A DNA stretch of 64,000 bases from Berberis thunbergii (lineage: Eukaryota > Streptophyta > Magnoliopsida > Ranunculales > Berberidaceae): the NCBI GenBank assembly GCA_003290165.1, contig QNQO01000557.1, forward strand, positions 124,001 to 188,000, in the 5' to 3' direction. This document shows, in pieces, positions 10,900 to 22,539 of this stretch. Each line of letters starts with the position of its first letter. Position 1 is the first letter of the stretch. A program made the translations under genes and the position numbers. Under the pieces are notes generated by a model that worked only from the letters and a program-made list of their open reading frames with translations, made no database searches and was not told the DNA's origin.

Positions 10900-12074
10900 T
10901 AGGGATGGCGGTGGGTCGGATTTTCACGGATATCCGCCCCACCCAATCCGTTTTGGGGCGGTTTTGGATATGGATGAATGGGTTTTTGGGTGGTTTCGGG
11001 TATCCAAAAAATATCCGTTCAATATCGGGCGGATACGGATTTGGCCATATCCGCCCCGCGGATATCCGTTTAGTTAGGGAAATTACTAAAATACCCTCGG
11101 TTAATTAGTGAAATTACAAATATACATTTACTATATAAAAGAGAATTCCCTCATCTCACTCACATTCTCCCCCATTCTCCCCCTCTCACTCACATTCTCC
11201 CCCCCTCTCTGTCTCTCACAGCAATTAGCGGAGGCGGAGGCCGTGGCCGAAGCTCGAAGGGTCATCTTCACCCTTCTTCTCCTTCTCACAGACCCTCGAA
11301 GACGAAGGAAGCTCCTCCCTTCTTCTGCTGAGATTTCGCAAGGAAGCTCCATCCTCCTCCCTGATGCGACGGTTTTCCTTCTTCCTCATCCCTTCTGCGA
11401 TGGTCTTCCTCCTTCCTCCTCCCTGCTGCGACGATGATCTTCTTTCTCGCGGTGATCCCCTCCCTTCCCCTGGTCCTCTTCGTCCCTTCATCTCAGATCT
11501 GATATCTTCAGATCCCAGATCTGATATCTCAGATCTCAGATATGATCTCTCATATCTGATCTGTGAGATCTGATCTTCTGATCCGTGAGATCTGATCTTC
11601 TGATCCTGATCTGATGAGATGAGTTCTGCGATGAGATGATCTATGATCTGATCCGATCCGAGATCTGAGCTCAGATCAGAGATCAGAGAGTATTTTTTTT
11701 TATTGAATGATGTATTTTTTTTATCCGAGATCAGAGATCAATTTTTTTTTTTTTTGTAATTTGTTGTATGTTTTTTTGTTATAATTTTGTATTATTGAAT
11801 GATGTATTTTTTGTTATGGTGAATGAAAATTTTTTGTAATCCCTGAATTATGTAATTTTTGTAATCCCTAAATTCTGTAATTTTTGTAATCTCTTTAATT
11901 TGTTGAATGATTTTTTTATAATTTTTTGTAATCTTAACTGTTAATCAAATTTTATAAATGAGAAATTTTTTTATCGGATATGTGGGCGGGGCGGAGATGG
12001 TTTTCAAATAATTTTATAAAACGGATATGCGGGGCGAATTTGGATATCCGTGATCTCCAGCGAGTCGGGGATGA
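10900..12074. mobile_element. Probable hAT-type element with an internal TATA-led segment
   Basis: The left end TAGGGATGGCGGTGGGTCGG leads to ACGGATATCC. The right end, read in reverse, is TCATCCCCGACTCG leading to ATCACGGATATCC. Flanking 8-mers GTGGTTGT (10892-10899) and TATGTTGT (12075-12082) agree at 6 of 8 positions. Both subterminal regions are rich in GGCGGATATCCG/GGGGCGG motifs, as in known hAT repeats beginning TAGGGGTGGCAA. Inside are a TATA-like CTATATAAAAG (about 11131), a CT-rich stretch, an open frame without known domains, and an AGATCTGAT-rich array (11495-11690). No transposase was seen. Confidence 0.45.
11495..11690. repeat. AGATCTGAT-rich simple repeat
   Basis: About 200 bp made of variants of AGATCTGATCTTCTGATC and its complement. 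The unit is partly palindromic. It lies inside the probable hAT element. Confidence 0.7.
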
Positions 12075-12588
12075 TATGTTGTACTGCCATGCGGTATGGA
12101 TATTACCATGTTAGACACTGACATTTCACAACATTGCATGAATGCAAAAAAATGTAATTAAACCATGATTTGTGTTGGATATGCATGCTATGTGAGTGCA
12201 TTTCACCCGTTCAACACTAAGAACTACGTGAAACCTCGGTAGAGAGTAGCAATGTGGCCTTGAGAACGTTGTTGGTTCTCCCATCCAATAAAGGAACAAC
12301 CATGAGTAGTTTATCACTACCTCAGCCTTGAAGATGATTGGGCTTTTAATTGGGTTGAATGTTTTCGATGCGCGCTATGACTTGTGAATGGGCTGACGAC
12401 CAGTCTTCCATGGGAACGGGTATGTCTTAGAGTTGCCACCCCGCTTGGGAACATACCTGCCAAGAGTGGTGTCGGTGTGTGTATAGAGGCATGTCAGGGT
12501 GAGACATGTTTGACACGGTGGACTTAGTGCAATTGTGGGAAAATATATGATAGACTCATGTTGCATCTCATATTCGGATTTACATTAA
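12075..12588. other. Unassigned spacer
   Basis: About 0.5 kb without terminal repeats, recognisable domains or good coding signal on either strand. Confidence 0.4.
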
Positions 12589-13149
12589 TAATACATTAAA
12601 ATAAACTGATCATCACGGTCGTACACGTGGCATAGAAACTCATCACGAGAATACAACACCCAATTTATTAGGCTATAAAGCCCTAGAAGAATAAAGCCAA
12701 TTACAGAGGCCCGAACGAGGCGCACCAATGAGGAGAGGTAAAAAAGGCTTGAATCCAGGCCCCAACGAATCAAAGCACGAGTCCAGGTCCGACACAAGTT
12801 CTCTCATAAAGAAGAGGAACGTTGTACCAAAAAAGAGTTGAGGAGGGAGTTACGCCTCCATGGACGCATCTCCAATAAAAAGGAGACTTTTACAAGAAAC
12901 ATATCCTTTTGTTGCGCCTCACATGCTTAAGTCACATAGAGAGTTAACCACGACCATTATAAAAGGTAAAAGAACATTCGACACAGGTATGCAACTTTAA
13001 CTGAGTTTTGTCCAAATTTACTTCCTTCTTCCAATAGAGTTACTGACTTAAGAATCGGAGTGCCTTCGGCCACCAAAAAGGTGGTCCTTGGCAGTCTAAT
13101 GATTGTTTTGATGGTCAAACACGCAGGAGGACGATTTTTGGACGCATCA
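12589..13149 (+). repeat. 5' LTR of element A
   Basis: Matches 19798-20360 over its length, for example CACGTGGCATAGAAACTCAT near the start. It ends GGACGCATCA. Its start reads TAATACATTA where the 3' LTR has TGATACATCA: one G-to-A and one C-to-T change that destroy the canonical TG. A TATA-like ATTATAAAAGG lies at about 12956-12966, a reasonable promoter for element transcription. Confidence 0.85.
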
Positions 13150-13175
13150 GTTTGATGCCGTCCATGGTGAACGAC
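13150..13175 (+). other. Degenerate primer-binding region of element A
   Basis: GTTTGATGCCGTCCATGGTG directly follows the LTR. The equivalent place in element D reads GTTTGGCACCGTCCGTGGGG, and plant gypsy elements often have GTTTGGCGCCGTCTGTGGG here. I do not assign the tRNA. Confidence 0.5.
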
Positions 13176-13253
13176 GAGTTTCCTTTCAAAAAAAAATACA
13201 CAGTGACAAAGCTCACCATAACCTGACAAAATATCAACAAGCCGTTAGAGAAA

Positions 13254-14983
13254 ATGATGCAGTCTGTAGATCCTCAATCCAGTAATGATCACGACAACTC
13301 TCCCACCGACAACAATGCATTACTGATAGATCGGGAAGAAGAAGCAGCCCGAATCATCAGACCAATAACATCCGAGAAGACGGATTCGCAACATGCAGTA
13401 GTCCAGACAACCCAAGCATCCAGTGGCACCGCCCTGAACCCTTAGGTGGACTTGCTCATGGCCCAAATGTACTACATGATAAAGATGATGGAAAAATCAC
13501 CCCAGAAACACATTCAGCCAACTGACCTTGTTCCAGCACTGCCCCAACAAAATTTTGCCGACCAAACTCAAATGAAGCCCTAGCAGAACCCCAATAGGGA
13601 AACTTCGAGAACAACAAGCTCCCCCAAGACAAGATTCCGCAGTGTGGGGGAACGATTGCTAACATCTCGTTCAGGATTGGAGATATGAATCCCAACGTAA
13701 ATACTTTACAAGTAAGTCAAGCCACCATTTTTCGACGCACTCATGAAAAGGAAATGCCAAAAAAGTTCACTCCGCCAAAGTTTGAAGTGTACGATGGTAC
13801 CACTGACCCAACATATCACCTAAGACTTTCCACCACATGATGGCCCTAAAGGAAACCACGGAGTCGACCCCTTGCAAAACATTCCTGACAGCCTCACTTC
13901 CACAGCAATGAATTGGTTCAATAGCCTACCACCGAGGTTGATAGACTCCTTCCAGGTTTTTCCACTGCTTTTATTACTAGATTCATTGGGAGCCAGAGGA
14001 TGAGGAAAGGACCCCACTAGCTCTTGCACATTAGACACAAGCCCGAAGAAATGATAGGGAATATGTCACTCTCTTAAACAATGAGTTAACAATGATTGAT
14101 GGATGTAGTGATGACACAGTCGTTGCAACTTTGTGTTGCCGGACTGAAGATAGGCCCTTCTTTGATGCCTTTAACCTAGAGCCTCCAAAGAGCATGACGG
14201 TCTTGCTGAAAATAGCGCAAAAACATATCTCCCTTGAAGAAATGAAAGCTGCGAGGAGAAATAATGAACAAGAAAGGGATAACCATTCAAGGAAATGGAA
14301 AGGAAAGAAGAAAAAGGCAAGATGATGGATCACGGAATGATAACAGTAATTCAAAGAAACATCGAAACGACGGATGAATTGAGTCCAACCAGCAAGAATT
14401 CAGGAAATCACAATCAGCATGGCCCAGTCATGAGTGGATAACCAGTGTGATGAAAAGGAGTATAAACCGTACACAACCCTAAATACAAGCCGAACCAACA
14501 TCTTAAAACACATGGTGAACTGGGAGAACATCAATTGCCACCTAGGTTGAGAGGAGACCTGGAAGGATGAGATAAAAGTAGGTACTACTCTTTTATCAAG
14601 GTTCACGAATATGATATCGAGGACTGCTTTCAAGTTGAAAGAAGAAATCGAGCATTGGGTCCAAAGAGGATGGCTGGATGAATTCGTTGGAATACCGAAC
14701 AAACATTCAAAAAAAAGCAAAAACATATATTGCCGCTACAAAGATCAAAAGAATGGTTCAGGGAATTGATATACAATCTATACTACATCCACCCCAGCAA
14801 AGAATTATCTCCCACTCGAACAAATATATATTGAGTGATAATGTCAACGCCCTGAAAATGGCTGCACTAACCGACTCGAAGACTTTACCAGCGGATACAA
14901 ATCCAAACAAATTTACTTACAAAGAATTGACAACAAAAAACTCTATCACGCCTCAACGAGCAATGCCAAACGAAGAGCAATAA
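13254..14983 (+). pseudogene. gag of element A, broken
   Basis: Gag-type coding sequence in several frames. It starts MMQSVDPQSSNDHDN at 13254. The core has KKFTPPKFEVYDGTTDP (about 13760-13812), then FITRFIGSQRMRK (about 13970-14010), and NNDRWM/CSDDTVVATLCCRTEDRP with ISLEEMKAARRNNEQERD (14092-14325). The later KEEIEHWVQRGWLDEFVG (about 14640-14695) is the part that follows the zinc knuckle in relatives. Many stops and frameshifts are present. Element B holds the homologous gag. Confidence 0.8.
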
Positions 14984-15289
14984 CGAGCCAAGTAACAAGG
15001 TCATAAATTAACCAAGAGGAACAACAGAGGCACGAAACACCAACACGGAGATGGACATCAGTCACACAATGATAAAAGAAATTGCTCCACAATGTAACGA
15101 AACTGCTCCAGAAAAATGACCATTATAAATGGTCAAGACACCCTAATAAGATAATCAATCAAGTTTCATTTTTGGAATCAACATCCCAAAAAGATGAAAA
15201 ATTCAAAGCAAAGCGATGTGAAACAATCGACATATAAAACCCAAAAGGAATCAAGACGCAAGTCAGATATTTACAATAAACTTCTGGTC

Positions 15290-16700
15290 TGATCACCAAA
15301 GAGGTAAAAGTTGGATGAATGAGTCAACTAAGTAAAATGACTTCAGGTCGACTAGAGTGTCGAACCAATGAAGTAAACGTTGGACGAAGGAGTCAACCAA
15401 GTAAAAACTTTGAGTCGATTAAAAGGTCGAGTTAACGAAGTAAAAGTTGGATAAACGAGTCAACTAAGTAAATGACTTTGGGTCGACTAGAAGTATCGAA
15501 CCAACGAAGTAAAAGTTGAACGAACGAGTCAACCAAGTAAAACTTCAAGTCGAGTTAATGAAGTAAAAGTGCACAAACGAGTCAACTAAGTAAAACGACT
15601 TCGTGTCGACTAGACTGTTGAACCAACGAAGTAAAGTTGGACGAACGAGTCAACCACGTAAAAACTTTGAGTTGATTGAAACGTTGAGTTAACGAGTAAA
15701 GTTGGATAAATGAGTCAACTAAGTAAATGACTTTTGGTCGACTAGAGTATCGAAGCAACGAAGTAAAAGTTGAACGAACGAGTCAACCAAGTAAAAACTT
15801 CAGTCGAGTGAAATGTCAAGTTAATGAAGTAAAAGTTGGATAAATGAGTCAACTAAGTAAAACGACTTCGGGTCGACTAGACTGTCGAACCAACGAAGTA
15901 AAAGTTGGACGAACGAGTCAACCACGTAAAACTTTTAGTTGATGAAACGTCGAGTTAAATGAAGTAAAAGTTGGATAAATGAGTCAACTAAGTAAATGAC
16001 TTTGGGTCAACCAGAGTATCGAACCAACGAAGTAAAAGTTGAACAAACGAGTCAACAAGTAAAAACTTCAAGTCGACTGAAATGTCGAGTTAATGAAGTA
16101 AAAGTTTGACAAACGAGTCAACTAAGTAAAACGAGTTCGGGTCCGACTAGACTGTCGAACCAACGAAGTTAAAAGTTTGAACGAACGAGTCAACCAAGTA
16201 AAAATTTGAGTCGACTGAGACGTCAAGTTATGAAGTTAAAAGTTGGAAGAACGATTCAACTAAGTAAAACAACTACGAGCCGACTAGAGTGTTGAACCAA
16301 CGAAGTAAAAATTGGCCAAACGAGTCAACCAAGTAAACTTCAAGTTGACTGAAACGTCGAGTTAACGAATTAAAAGTCGGATGAATGAGTCAACTAAGTA
16401 AAATGACTTCGAGTCGATTGAAATATCGAATTAATGCGTTAAAAGTTGAACGAATGAGTCAATCAGTAAAAACTTCGAGTTGACTGAAACGTCGTATTAA
16501 CAAAGTAAAAACTAGACGAACGAGTCAGCTAAGCAAAACAACTTCGGTTCGACTAGAGCGTCGAATCAACGCAGTAAAGGTTAAACACCCAAATCAACAA
16601 AAAATTTGAGTCGACTAAAACGTCGAGTTAACGAAGTAAAAACATAACGAACCAAGTAAAATAAACTACTTCAAACTTACTGAAACATCGAGTTAGTGAA
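15290..16700 (+). repeat. Tandem repeats of about 60 bp in element A
   Basis: About twenty degenerate copies of a unit with GAAGTAAAAGTTGGA, CGAACGAGTCAACCAAGT, ACTTCGAGTCGACT and ACGTCGAGTTAACGAAGT. Alternate units differ, giving a higher-order period of about 120 bp. The same unit occurs on the opposite strand in element B (57770-58410). Tandem sub-repeats downstream of coding regions are known in Tat/Ogre elements. Confidence 0.85.
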
Positions 16701-17086
16701 GTAAAGGTTGAGCGGACGATTCAACAAATTAGAAGGAATTCGAGACAATCGAATCAACAAAGCCAACTTGAAGAGACAACTCCGCTGTTGATCAAATGAA
16801 CAAAGCAAACAAACGGATGAGCAGTTAGCATAGCTCAGAGAAGACCTTGGATTACTAACATAACAAATCAACAAAATAGAGACAAACAAGCAAAACAACA
16901 TTTCACAAAAACTCTGAGACAACAAACACAAGGTCATACATGCTCGCTAAAGCATAAGAAAAATTCAAATCAGCATATAATTGTAAAATATCAAAGCTCA
17001 AAGACAAATCGCCATGACAACAATGAACAAATGAAATCAACAAGAAGAAAAATAAAGGAAAAACTCTTGTCATCATTCAAATCTAT

Positions 17087-19570
17087 TTTATTACATTCGA
17101 AGGTAGCAACAGAAGACTAAGGGGAAAGATTTATAACATCCTCAACAATACCATCTCATAAGCTAGATAATCTACATGAACCCTTTCTTCAAGAAGAGGT
17201 GGCGGCTCTTTAGCCATTGGATCACCTGGAGAATCTTCAACACCCTCGTCATCCTTGAAGGTCCGATAGACCAATGACATATTGAGACAAGTCGACTCTG
17301 AGACCCTCAATCTAATCCAGAAGCTCAGTTCGACAATAACAATGCGCTGCCTATCCTTAACAAAAGCAAGCTCACTTCTTATCACGATGAGTTAGCCCTC
17401 AGCAATAATGAGCATCATAGAGGACTCAGCCTTGACCCTCATCAAGTGAACCAATAATTGCTCCACCCTTTGTTTAGTGATGTCGAGATTTGTTAGAGAG
17501 TTCTAACCCATGCACGCGCGACCTCATCATGAAGCGCTTCTTGACAAAAAAACTCTTTTAGTCCACATCGTGCAAACGTGCATGGATGTGTCTAAGTTAG
17601 CCTCAAGGACTCAAGCGCAGCACAGATCGATCCATGCACCCTCCACCTCGGCCAATAAAGTCTGAGCAACCCTAGCCACTTTAATCCATTCAAAGCATCG
17701 CGTTTTTAAATGCGTCATATTGATAAAAAAACGTGGAAATAATGAACAGCGCAATGAAGACATCTCTCCAAAGAAATCACAAGATTGGATTAACCTGATG
17801 ACTCAAACCCATCACCCCACATAGGCAAGATGGTCATATCGTCCATTACAAGCTTGACACGTCCTGAAGATGAAGATGAAGATTCAGATTCAGCATGGGC
17901 ATCGAAGGCCTTTCCACCGACTGTCTGTGCCATTCAGTAATCAGCTTACGTGCACCATTCTGCGCGCCAAGATGGGAAAACCAGCAGAATTTTCCATCCG
18001 TTTTGACCCGAATCTCTTCAAGAGTAGGTCCTTCCAACTAAACTCGCGAATGAACAACGTGAGGATCCATTAGTATAGAGGAACCACCACCCACAACCGA
18101 GAAAAAAAAGGAACGACGGAAGAACCTTCATCACCCTCTCGTTGCTCAGCAGAAATGGAACAAATAGCGGTCCCAACAGGAGAAGAAGAACCCAAACAAA
18201 TAGTGGAAGGCGGGATCTCCACCTCTCTATCAACAGGAGGGGAAGAAGAACAAAAAGACTGCACCTCGGGAACTTGATCAAGATTGCCAAAATTCCTGAG
18301 ACTAGACAACAACCAATTGGAGCCATCTTATCATCCAAGGACCGAGGGTCCCTCCATCAGAACACTTAGCAGCATCCGAGGCCGCCATAAAGCAGAGAAG
18401 AACTTTTTTCCTCATCGTCCAGTGAGTGAATGTTATCTTTCTCACTTTTCTCCAAAGCCCAATTTCATCTTTTCCACCTCTTGCAGAGAGCAACGATTTT
18501 CCCTCGAAGGTTCTCTATCAAATAACCCGAGTAAAATGATGTATGAACGCACAGAGTCAATGAGCCTTTCTTTTTCGAAACACGGTCAGAAGTCAGAAAT
18601 AACCAATTCGAAGGACAATAGGCCTCCTTACTTTTCTATTCCCTGGAAGATGGACCGGTTGCACCACTGATAGGAGCATTGAGATCCGTAACGCCCCGAT
18701 TCTCACTTTTCGATCAATGACAACATTATCACCATCAACCAACTGGCAGCACAGACACAATCTCCGCGACTTGCCTTTTGGTTAGCAGAGCCCTCTCGGT
18801 TTCATTCATTTTGTATAAATCGATGCGCCTCACCATATCATCAATAAGATAGGCCAACGAAGGGGAACTACCAAAAGTTTTGGGAAACGCTCACTAATAA
18901 CCTACTCTTCAGTGGTCAATTGCAAATTTCGTCGCTTGATAGGAACTCAGAAAGACCTTACTATATGCAGACCCATAAATTGAAATAGTCAGAGTCGCAC
19001 AGATTCATAAAACCAATCACTCGACCACCTCTGATGTCATCATTAAGATTGCCAAAACACGCAGGAGAATGAAGGAAACAGGTGTGGTGGGTTTCACTCT
19101 AAAACCTCACCAAAGAATGCAAGATTATAGCGGTTCAAGGAATACCAGAAAGGATGGCCCTGGTATACGTGGAAACCATAACCCTCCAACCGTTCGGGCC
19201 CATCTGAGCAGGAGGAATAACCAAAAAACCTAGATTAGACCAGAATAGCTCCGAAGCTGAAAACCAAAGACCGACATAGAACATGCGAGGGTAAAGTGAA
19301 ATATATCCCTTCCTCAGGCAACAAGGACTATTGTTTTAATGAGAAAAAATTATCTCAAGGTCGGGAGGCAAAGCATAGTTGGAACGAACATTATCCAAAG
19401 TAGTCTGATAAGCCTTCTTTGGGGAAAATGAGCCTCGCATGTACCAAACTGATCACCGTCTAGTAGGTCACCGGAAGACTCGTAAATAGGCAAAAGGAGA
19501 AAAGAAATAACACTAATAGCGAAGATGGCTTAAAGAATGGAGCAAAGTAGCCACAACACCCTTTATACAA
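17087..19570 (-). pseudogene. Antisense ORF unit (aORF) of element A, broken
   Basis: Coding traces run opposite to gag. The 18037-17846 piece has GKFCWFSHLGAQNGARKL followed by ITEWHRQSVERPSMPML, matching element B (GKLCWFTQPNVQDGARRL, VNEWHGRLVERILMPVLD). The 17385-17131 piece (SELAFVKDRQRIVIVEL...) lies towards its C-terminal end. A TATA-like TGTATAAAG (minus strand, 19569-19561) lies upstream and AATAAA (minus strand, 17092-17087) downstream, which would frame an antisense transcript of about 2.5 kb. Stops and frameshifts break the frame. Confidence 0.65.
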
Positions 19571-19779
19571 CCAAGCAACGAAGAGATTGTTCATGGAGCG
19601 ACATACGGGACGTAATGGCACACTAAACTCCTAGAAAATGTGTGCAAAAATGAATAGACAACAAATTAATCGAGACGATCAATCGACTAAAAGTCATTAT
19701 ACATTAAGTTCAGTGCAAAAACACAATCGAAATACCAACCGTCACACAGTTTGTGAATACGTCAACATACCCACTAACT

Positions 19780-19797
19780 AAGGGGGGAGTAGCTGAA
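19780..19797 (+). other. Polypurine tract of element A
   Basis: AAGGGGGGAGTAGC immediately precedes the 3' LTR start TGATACATCA. Element B has the same context in reverse: AAAAGGGAGAGTAGC before its 3' LTR. Confidence 0.8.
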
Positions 19798-20360
19798 TGA
19801 TACATCAAAATAGATTGATCATCACGGCCATACACGTGGCATAGAAACTCATCACGAGAATACAGTGCCCAATCTATTAGGCCAGCTCATAAGCCCGGGA
19901 AGAATAAAGCCAATTACAAAGGCCTAGACGAGGCCTACCAATAAGGAGATGTAAATAGGGTCCGAACATAGGCCTAAAGAGTCAGAGCCTGAGTCCAGGC
20001 TTTACACGAGTTTTCTCATAAAGAAGAGGAACATTGCACCAAATAAGAGTCATGAAGGTAGTTACTCCTCCATGGAAGCATATCCATTAAGGAGGAGATT
20101 GTTACAAGAAACATCTCCTTCCAATGCACCTCACATGCTTAAGTCACGCATAGAGTTAACCACGACATTATAAAAGGTAAAGAGAACATTTGACATAGGT
20201 ATGCATCTTTAACTGAGTTTTATCCAGATCTACTTCCTTCTTCCAACAAAATACTGACTTAAGCATCAGAGTGCTTTCAACCACCAAAAAGGTGTTCCTT
20301 GGCAGTCTAACGATTGTTTTGCAGTCAAACTTGTAGGAGGACGAACTTTGGACACATAAT
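19798..20360 (+). repeat. 3' LTR of element A
   Basis: Begins TGATACATCAAAATAG after the PPT and matches the 5' LTR throughout (TATA-like CATTATAAAAGG at about 20166). It ends near GGACACATAA; the matching 5' LTR end is GGACGCATCA. Scattered substitutions between the LTRs indicate an old insertion. Confidence 0.85.
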
Positions 20361-20411
20361 ACATCATGAGTGAGCATTTGGAATGAAAAGTGTTGGTGCA
20401 TTAAGTTTTTA

Positions 20412-21441
20412 GGCAACGACTACTCCACACCACCTAAAGTACTTTCTCACACCACCATGTATTTTTTTCCTACTAACCCACACCACCAAAAAGTTGTTTT
20501 TGAAAATACATTAACATAAAAATAGGATAACTTTCGACCAATTTAAAACCCTTAGTTGAGACCGATTCTCAAGCTCATGCACAAAAATTTTCATACTCTA
20601 AGTTATCTAATAAACACAACTTGAATTACTTGAAAATGTTTTGAAATGACAAGTTATGGTCTTTTTACTAAAGTCACGCAATTTTGTCTCACAATGAAAA
20701 TGGGATAGTGTCCCTAACTTTCGGCCAACCTTATATGCTCTATTGAGACAGATTCTCAACCTCATCAAAGCATGAAAATTGTAGTACTATGATTTATCTA
20801 TTAAAAATCAGTTTAATCACTTGAAAATGTTTTGAAACGAGCAAGTTATGCCCATTTTACTAAAGTTGCGCAAATTTGTCTCGTAATGAAAACGAGGTTG
20901 TGTCCTTGACTTTCGGCCAACTTATAAGTCGAGCATATAAGTTGGCCGAAAGTTAGGGACACTATCCCGTTTTCATTGCGAGATAGATTTGCGCGACTTT
21001 AGTAAATTACCATAACTTGCTCATTTCAAAACATTTTCAAGTGATTAAAATTGTGTTTATTATATAACTCAGAGTACTATAATATTCATGTTTTGATGAG
21101 CTAGAGAATCAGTCTCAATCAAGCATATAAGTTTAAACCAAGTAAGGGATAGTGAACTATATTAAGAGACAAAGAGGGTGAAAAAGGTGGTGGGGTGGTG
21201 GTGGTGCTTGAAGGAGAAAAGAATGAGAAAGGTGGCAGTGGCGGGAGGGAGAGAAGTGGTGGTGGCTAGGTGGTGGTGATGATGGCAGTGTTTGATGGAT
21301 AATAAGGGAAGATGAAAAATGGAGGAGAGAGAAAAAATTTAAATTGAGTATTTATTGGTGGTGTGGGTGAGAAATGGTGGTGTGGAAAATAAAGTAGGTG
21401 GTGTGGGACAATACTTTAAGTGGTGTGGAATAGTTGTTGCC
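20412..21441. mobile_element. Mutator-type MITE with 9-bp target duplication
   Basis: 1030 bp between two perfect copies of AAGTTTTTA (20403-20411 and 21442-21450), the 9-bp duplication expected for Mutator-like elements. The inverted ends are GGCAACGACTACTCCACACC and, reading the right end in reverse, GGCAACAACTATTCCACACC; similarity continues for about 45 bp. Inside are two direct copies and one inverted copy of a unit of about 190 bp. No transposase is present, so it is non-autonomous. Confidence 0.9.
20545..21160. repeat. Internal direct and inverted repeats of the Mutator MITE
   Basis: A unit containing TTACTTGAAAATGTTTTGAA, ACAAGTTATGGTC and TAACTTTCGGCCAACCTTAT appears at about 20545-20733 and 20734-20927, then inverted at about 20935-21160. 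The centre near 20930 is a palindrome: CTTTCGGCCAACTTATA, a short loop, then TATAAGTTGGCCGAAAG. RNA from either strand could fold into a hairpin with arms of about 190 bp. Confidence 0.75.
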
Positions 21442-21450
21442 AAGTTTTTA

Positions 21451-21826
21451 TGATTCTTTTGAGTTGTCTTAATTGATATCATATATTTTATTTGGGGAAT
21501 AGATGTCGTGGTTCTCCTTGTACCAGCTAGTGCAAACTTGTTTGCTTGTTTTGTGGCAAATGAGTATGCCCTTATCTGGGTTCAGGCGGTGTTGTTGTTG
21601 GTGCCAGTGTTGCAGAAGGTGCCAGGTGATCAATGGTTGTCTACATGGTCGAACAGCTAAGAAGTAGGTTGAACCTCTCATGTCTAGGTTTAATTTATTT
21701 CGTCATGTGCTAGCAGGTGTAACCATTGGCAACTAAATTAAATAAAAAAAGGGTTACGTCACATCTTAATTTAAGAAATATTCAGTGTTTTGGAAATCAG
21801 GGTGTGACATTTGGTATTAGAGCCAT
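21451..21826 (+). repeat. Relic LTR end with initiator tRNA-Met type PBS
   Basis: GGGTGTGACATTTGGTATTAGAGCCATGG resembles the LTR/PBS junction of many plant LTR elements. TGGTATTAGAGCC at 21812-21824 is one base from the complement of the initiator tRNA-Met 3' end (TGGTATCAGAGCC). The sequence to its left is presumably LTR. No partner LTR or coding region remains nearby; element C begins about 180 bp downstream. Confidence 0.5.
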
Positions 21827-22004
21827 GGCTATACTAAGTGGCAATGCTTAGTTTTACCCTTAACTCCCCACCCCATGCCACTGGCTAACTTCAAACCCGT
21901 GACATGTGATTCCATCCGTCACACCTCTACCAACTCAGTTGGTACACCTTTGGCTTTTTCTTTGAAAGGAAAGTGTGTCGCCGGTAGGTATACAACCCGA
22001 TAAG

Positions 22005-22487
22005 GCACTCGTTAGCCTTGATAAGGCAAGTATCTGGGGGAACGACCCAAGACAGGCAGCGCAGCAATACATTGGTTCGACAAGGAAACAAATACTAGAG
22101 TATAAGTCCGGAAAGGAAACTTCCTTGCATGTACAACACTCGTAAAGGGAAACCTTTCCTGCAGATCTAGGAGCACAAGTCGTGTAGGGAAACTACCTTA
22201 CATGTACAGCTCCCAACTAGGAAAGGATCTCCAGAAATATCTATTTCCCTAAACTACGCCACAAAAGGGCCTAGTTGAACAAGGACTTTCACTCTATAAA
22301 AGGGAGAAAATGTCGATGAACTAGAGTACACTGCAGAAACCCAATTTATAGCTTTACGCTCTCCTAAGCCTTATCTAACTTAAGCATCAGAGTGCCATCG
22401 GCCGCCACACGGTGGTCTTTTGCTCACGTGTGCTACTTGTGCAGGTCTAGGTAAAGGGGAGGAAGGAGAACATGAATCGACACATCA
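22005..22487 (+). repeat. 5' LTR of element C (left-truncated)
   Basis: Shares long stretches with 29000-29488, such as CGACCCAAGACAGGCAG, CAGCTCCCAACTAGGAAAGG and CAGAAACCCAATTTATAGCT. A TATA-like CTATAAAAGG lies at about 22294. It ends ACATCA. The first about 240 bp of the 3' LTR have no match at the left, so this copy is truncated. Confidence 0.8.
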
Positions 22488-22539
22488 TTTTGATAACGTC
22501 CGTGCAGAGTTCCTCAGAAGAAACAATAGTACCACATTT

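Larger units (their letters stand above)
12589..20360 (+). mobile_element. Element A: pol-less LTR retrotransposon with gag and antisense ORF
   Basis: Two similar LTRs (12589-13149 and 19798-20360) bound about 6.6 kb of internal sequence. In order it holds a gag pseudogene, a field of about 60-bp tandem repeats (15290-16700), an antisense ORF relic (minus strand, 19570-17087) and a purine tract next to the 3' LTR. I find no protease, RT, RNase H or integrase motif. Gag resembles that of Tat-branch elements, and additional antisense ORFs downstream of pol are known in Tat relatives such as Grande and Retand. Element B is a second, inverted copy. No convincing 5-bp target duplication was found. 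Confidence 0.85.

Noticed and set aside
20351..20366. Clean 5-bp target duplication for element A
   Set aside because: The base before 12589 and after 20360 do not give matching pentamers under any LTR end I could justify.
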